A stretch of DNA of 35,294 bases from Fidelibacterota bacterium. Its GTDB lineage: Bacteria > Marinisomatota > SORT01. The position numbers and the translations under genes were made by a program. Of the stretch, positions 34,189 through 35,294 are shown piece after piece. The notes beneath the pieces are model-generated. The model was not told the DNA's origin, made no database searches, and was given only the letters and a program-made list of their open reading frames with translations. The DNA is taken from contig JADFMS010000011.1 of assembly GCA_022563775.1 (NCBI GenBank), forward strand, positions 1 through 35,294, read 5' to 3'. Numbering within the stretch: the stretch's first letter is position 1; the number at the start of each line of letters is the position of its first letter.

Positions 34189-34343
34189 TGCAATACCTCC
34201 TTCTCAATCCAAAATTTAAACCATGCTTAATTATACTCAAATTATGGTTAATTTAAAACTAATAACTTCAGGGGTTATTAAATCCAATCCTAATCAAATG
34301 AGATTGTAGCTCACTTTAATAATACCATCTTCTTATTCTCGAT

Positions 34344-35141
34344 TCAATCCTGAACAAATGCTATAATCCTTAGCGGACTGCCACTACCCCCCTTTATTTT
34401 CATGGGTAAGGCTATTACAAAAGAGCCAGTAGAAGGTAATTTGTCAATGTTAGAAACATTTTCAAACACAGGAATATTTCTGCCGAAGAGAATTTGATGG
34501 CTCTCGAAAAGAACTGATTGGCCATAATCTATACTCGGAGTATCGAGTCCAATCGCTTTAATATTCCTCTCTTCTACAAGCCATTGTGCTGCTTGCGGAG
34601 CCAGACCCGGAAAGTGCAATTCTGAAACTGCATCCTCCCCCCTTTTAACGGTTCCCATATACTTCTCTAGATCAAACCAGAACTTATCATAACCAGTGTT
34701 TAATAATACAATCACCCCATCAGGTATAATGCTGTGTTGAGCCTCCCAATCTTTAAAATCAACTACACCTATTTGGTAGTCACTGTTTTTCATCGTCTTA
34801 TTTGACACATCCACTACTACGGCCGGGGCTATTAAATTATTCAGTGGAATTAGATCCACACTGTTTTTTCCTTCAGCAAAATGAATGGGAGCATCGATGT
34901 GTGTGCCGCCATGTTCCGCTGCACTGTAGTTATTTGAAGAATAATAATAACCTCCTTCTGTAAATCCTGCAAAAACTTCCTCTAATTTGAACGAATCCGC
35001 AGTCGGCCAATAAACTGTCTCGGAAGAAAAGTCATGGGTAAGATCAATCCATTCGCCTGATGAGAAAATATTCCGCTCCGAACAGCTCTCGAAAATAGTA
35101 GTAAAAAGGATTACTATAAGTACCAATCCTATATGTTTCAT
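34344..35141 (-). CDS. Exported cyclase/kynurenine-formamidase-like hydrolase
   Basis: The start chosen is the ATG at 35139-35141, because GGAGGAG stands 7 nt upstream; an ATG at 35195 in the same frame would cover that site. The 265-residue protein has a signal peptide ending near LFTTIFESC, possibly a lipoprotein Cys although the lipobox is atypical. It has the cyclase-family core SGEWIDLTHDFSSETVYWPT, the metal motif HGGTHIDAPIHFAEG, and AVVVDVSN, FPGLAPQAAQWLVEE and IGLDTPSIDYG. Family members hydrolyse N-formylkynurenine or cyclic amides with a metal, but exported forms have unknown substrates. It follows no partner gene. Confidence 0.88.
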   Translation of the reverse strand: MKHIGLVLIVILFTTIFESCSERNIFSSGEWIDLTHDFSSETVYWPTADSFKLEEVFAGFTEGGYYYSSNNYSAAEHGGTHIDAPIHFAEGKNSVDLIPLNNLIAPAVVVDVSNKTMKNSDYQIGVVDFKDWEAQHSIIPDGVIVLLNTGYDKFWFDLEKYMGTVKRGEDAVSELHFPGLAPQAAQWLVEERNIKAIGLDTPSIDYGQSVLFESHQILFGRNIPVFENVSNIDKLPSTGSFVIALPMKIKGGSGSPLRIIAFVQD

Positions 35142-35294
35142 GATTGAACTCCTCCAATTGGATCTATTAAGGACATTCCGTTTATATAATATCAATCACA
35201 CATGTCGAATGCTATAGTTGAATATTGATGAAAATCTTATCCCACACACTCAGTGAGAAAAAGGCGGTATGTTTTAACTGTTTTTCAAACCCAT
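35142..35294. other. Upstream region of the cyclase-like gene to the window edge
   Basis: This holds the ribosome site of the cyclase-like gene and presumably its promoter. No other gene start was recognised before the edge. Confidence 0.35.

Overview
The window looks like a chromosomal segment of a Gram-negative bacterium of the FCB assemblage, with Ca. Marinimicrobia, Calditrichota or KSB1-like lineages as the best guess. The evidence is two type-IX-secretion-like C-terminal tails (Asn-Tyr-Pro-Asn-Pro-Phe-Asn-Pro signature), an outer-membrane TonB receptor and porin, signal peptides on many proteins, and multihaem c-type cytochromes. The phylum is an inference; no rRNA gene is present.

Left part (1-6.6 kb): the start of a DUF1670-like gene, a secreted CHRD-domain protein with a T9SS-like tail, a VOC-family protein whose 3' end meets the decayed remains of a GYD-domain gene, a truncated YoeB-like toxin, an orphan N-terminal domain of an aminopeptidase-P relative, and a tight two-gene cytochrome module: five mono-haem domains in one protein, then an octahaem protein with TPRs.

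Middle (7-19.3 kb): mostly intact metabolic genes. These are an E. coli-type frdABCD quinol:fumarate reductase (minus strand), an exported Pcm plus membrane aminopropyltransferase-like plus DUF2784 operon, and a three-gene proton-translocating transhydrogenase followed by a CBS-pair protein. Together with the cytochromes they describe respiratory electron transfer and NAD(P)H balance.

19.3-25.6 kb is a gene graveyard around one intact TonB-dependent receptor. It holds a class III cyclase with an amber codon, an 89-bp displaced copy of the octahaem cytochrome gene joined to a decayed T9SS tail, a scrap of another multihaem cytochrome, a frameshifted 2-hydroxyacyl-CoA dehydratase-like gene, a TIR-like nucleotide-binding protein gene broken by a UGA and a frameshift, and a tRNA-Ser remnant interrupted by palindromic DNA.

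25.6-32.5 kb is a sensory block on the minus strand: a porin, a chemoreceptor and CheW in a row, then an IS3 remnant and a large hybrid histidine kinase. The receptor and kinase share nearly the same double-CHASE3 sensor. The right end has a zinc-ribbon protein, a 47-residue ORF, an intact GYD-domain protein and a secreted cyclase/formamidase-like protein.

Four diverged copies of a ~137-bp dispersed repeat with inverted arms sit in intergenic gaps (6.8, 11.5, 15.6 and 33.1 kb), all in the same orientation. Short GC-rich palindromes also recur inside or at the ends of genes. No CRISPR array, intact transposase or intact tRNA was seen.
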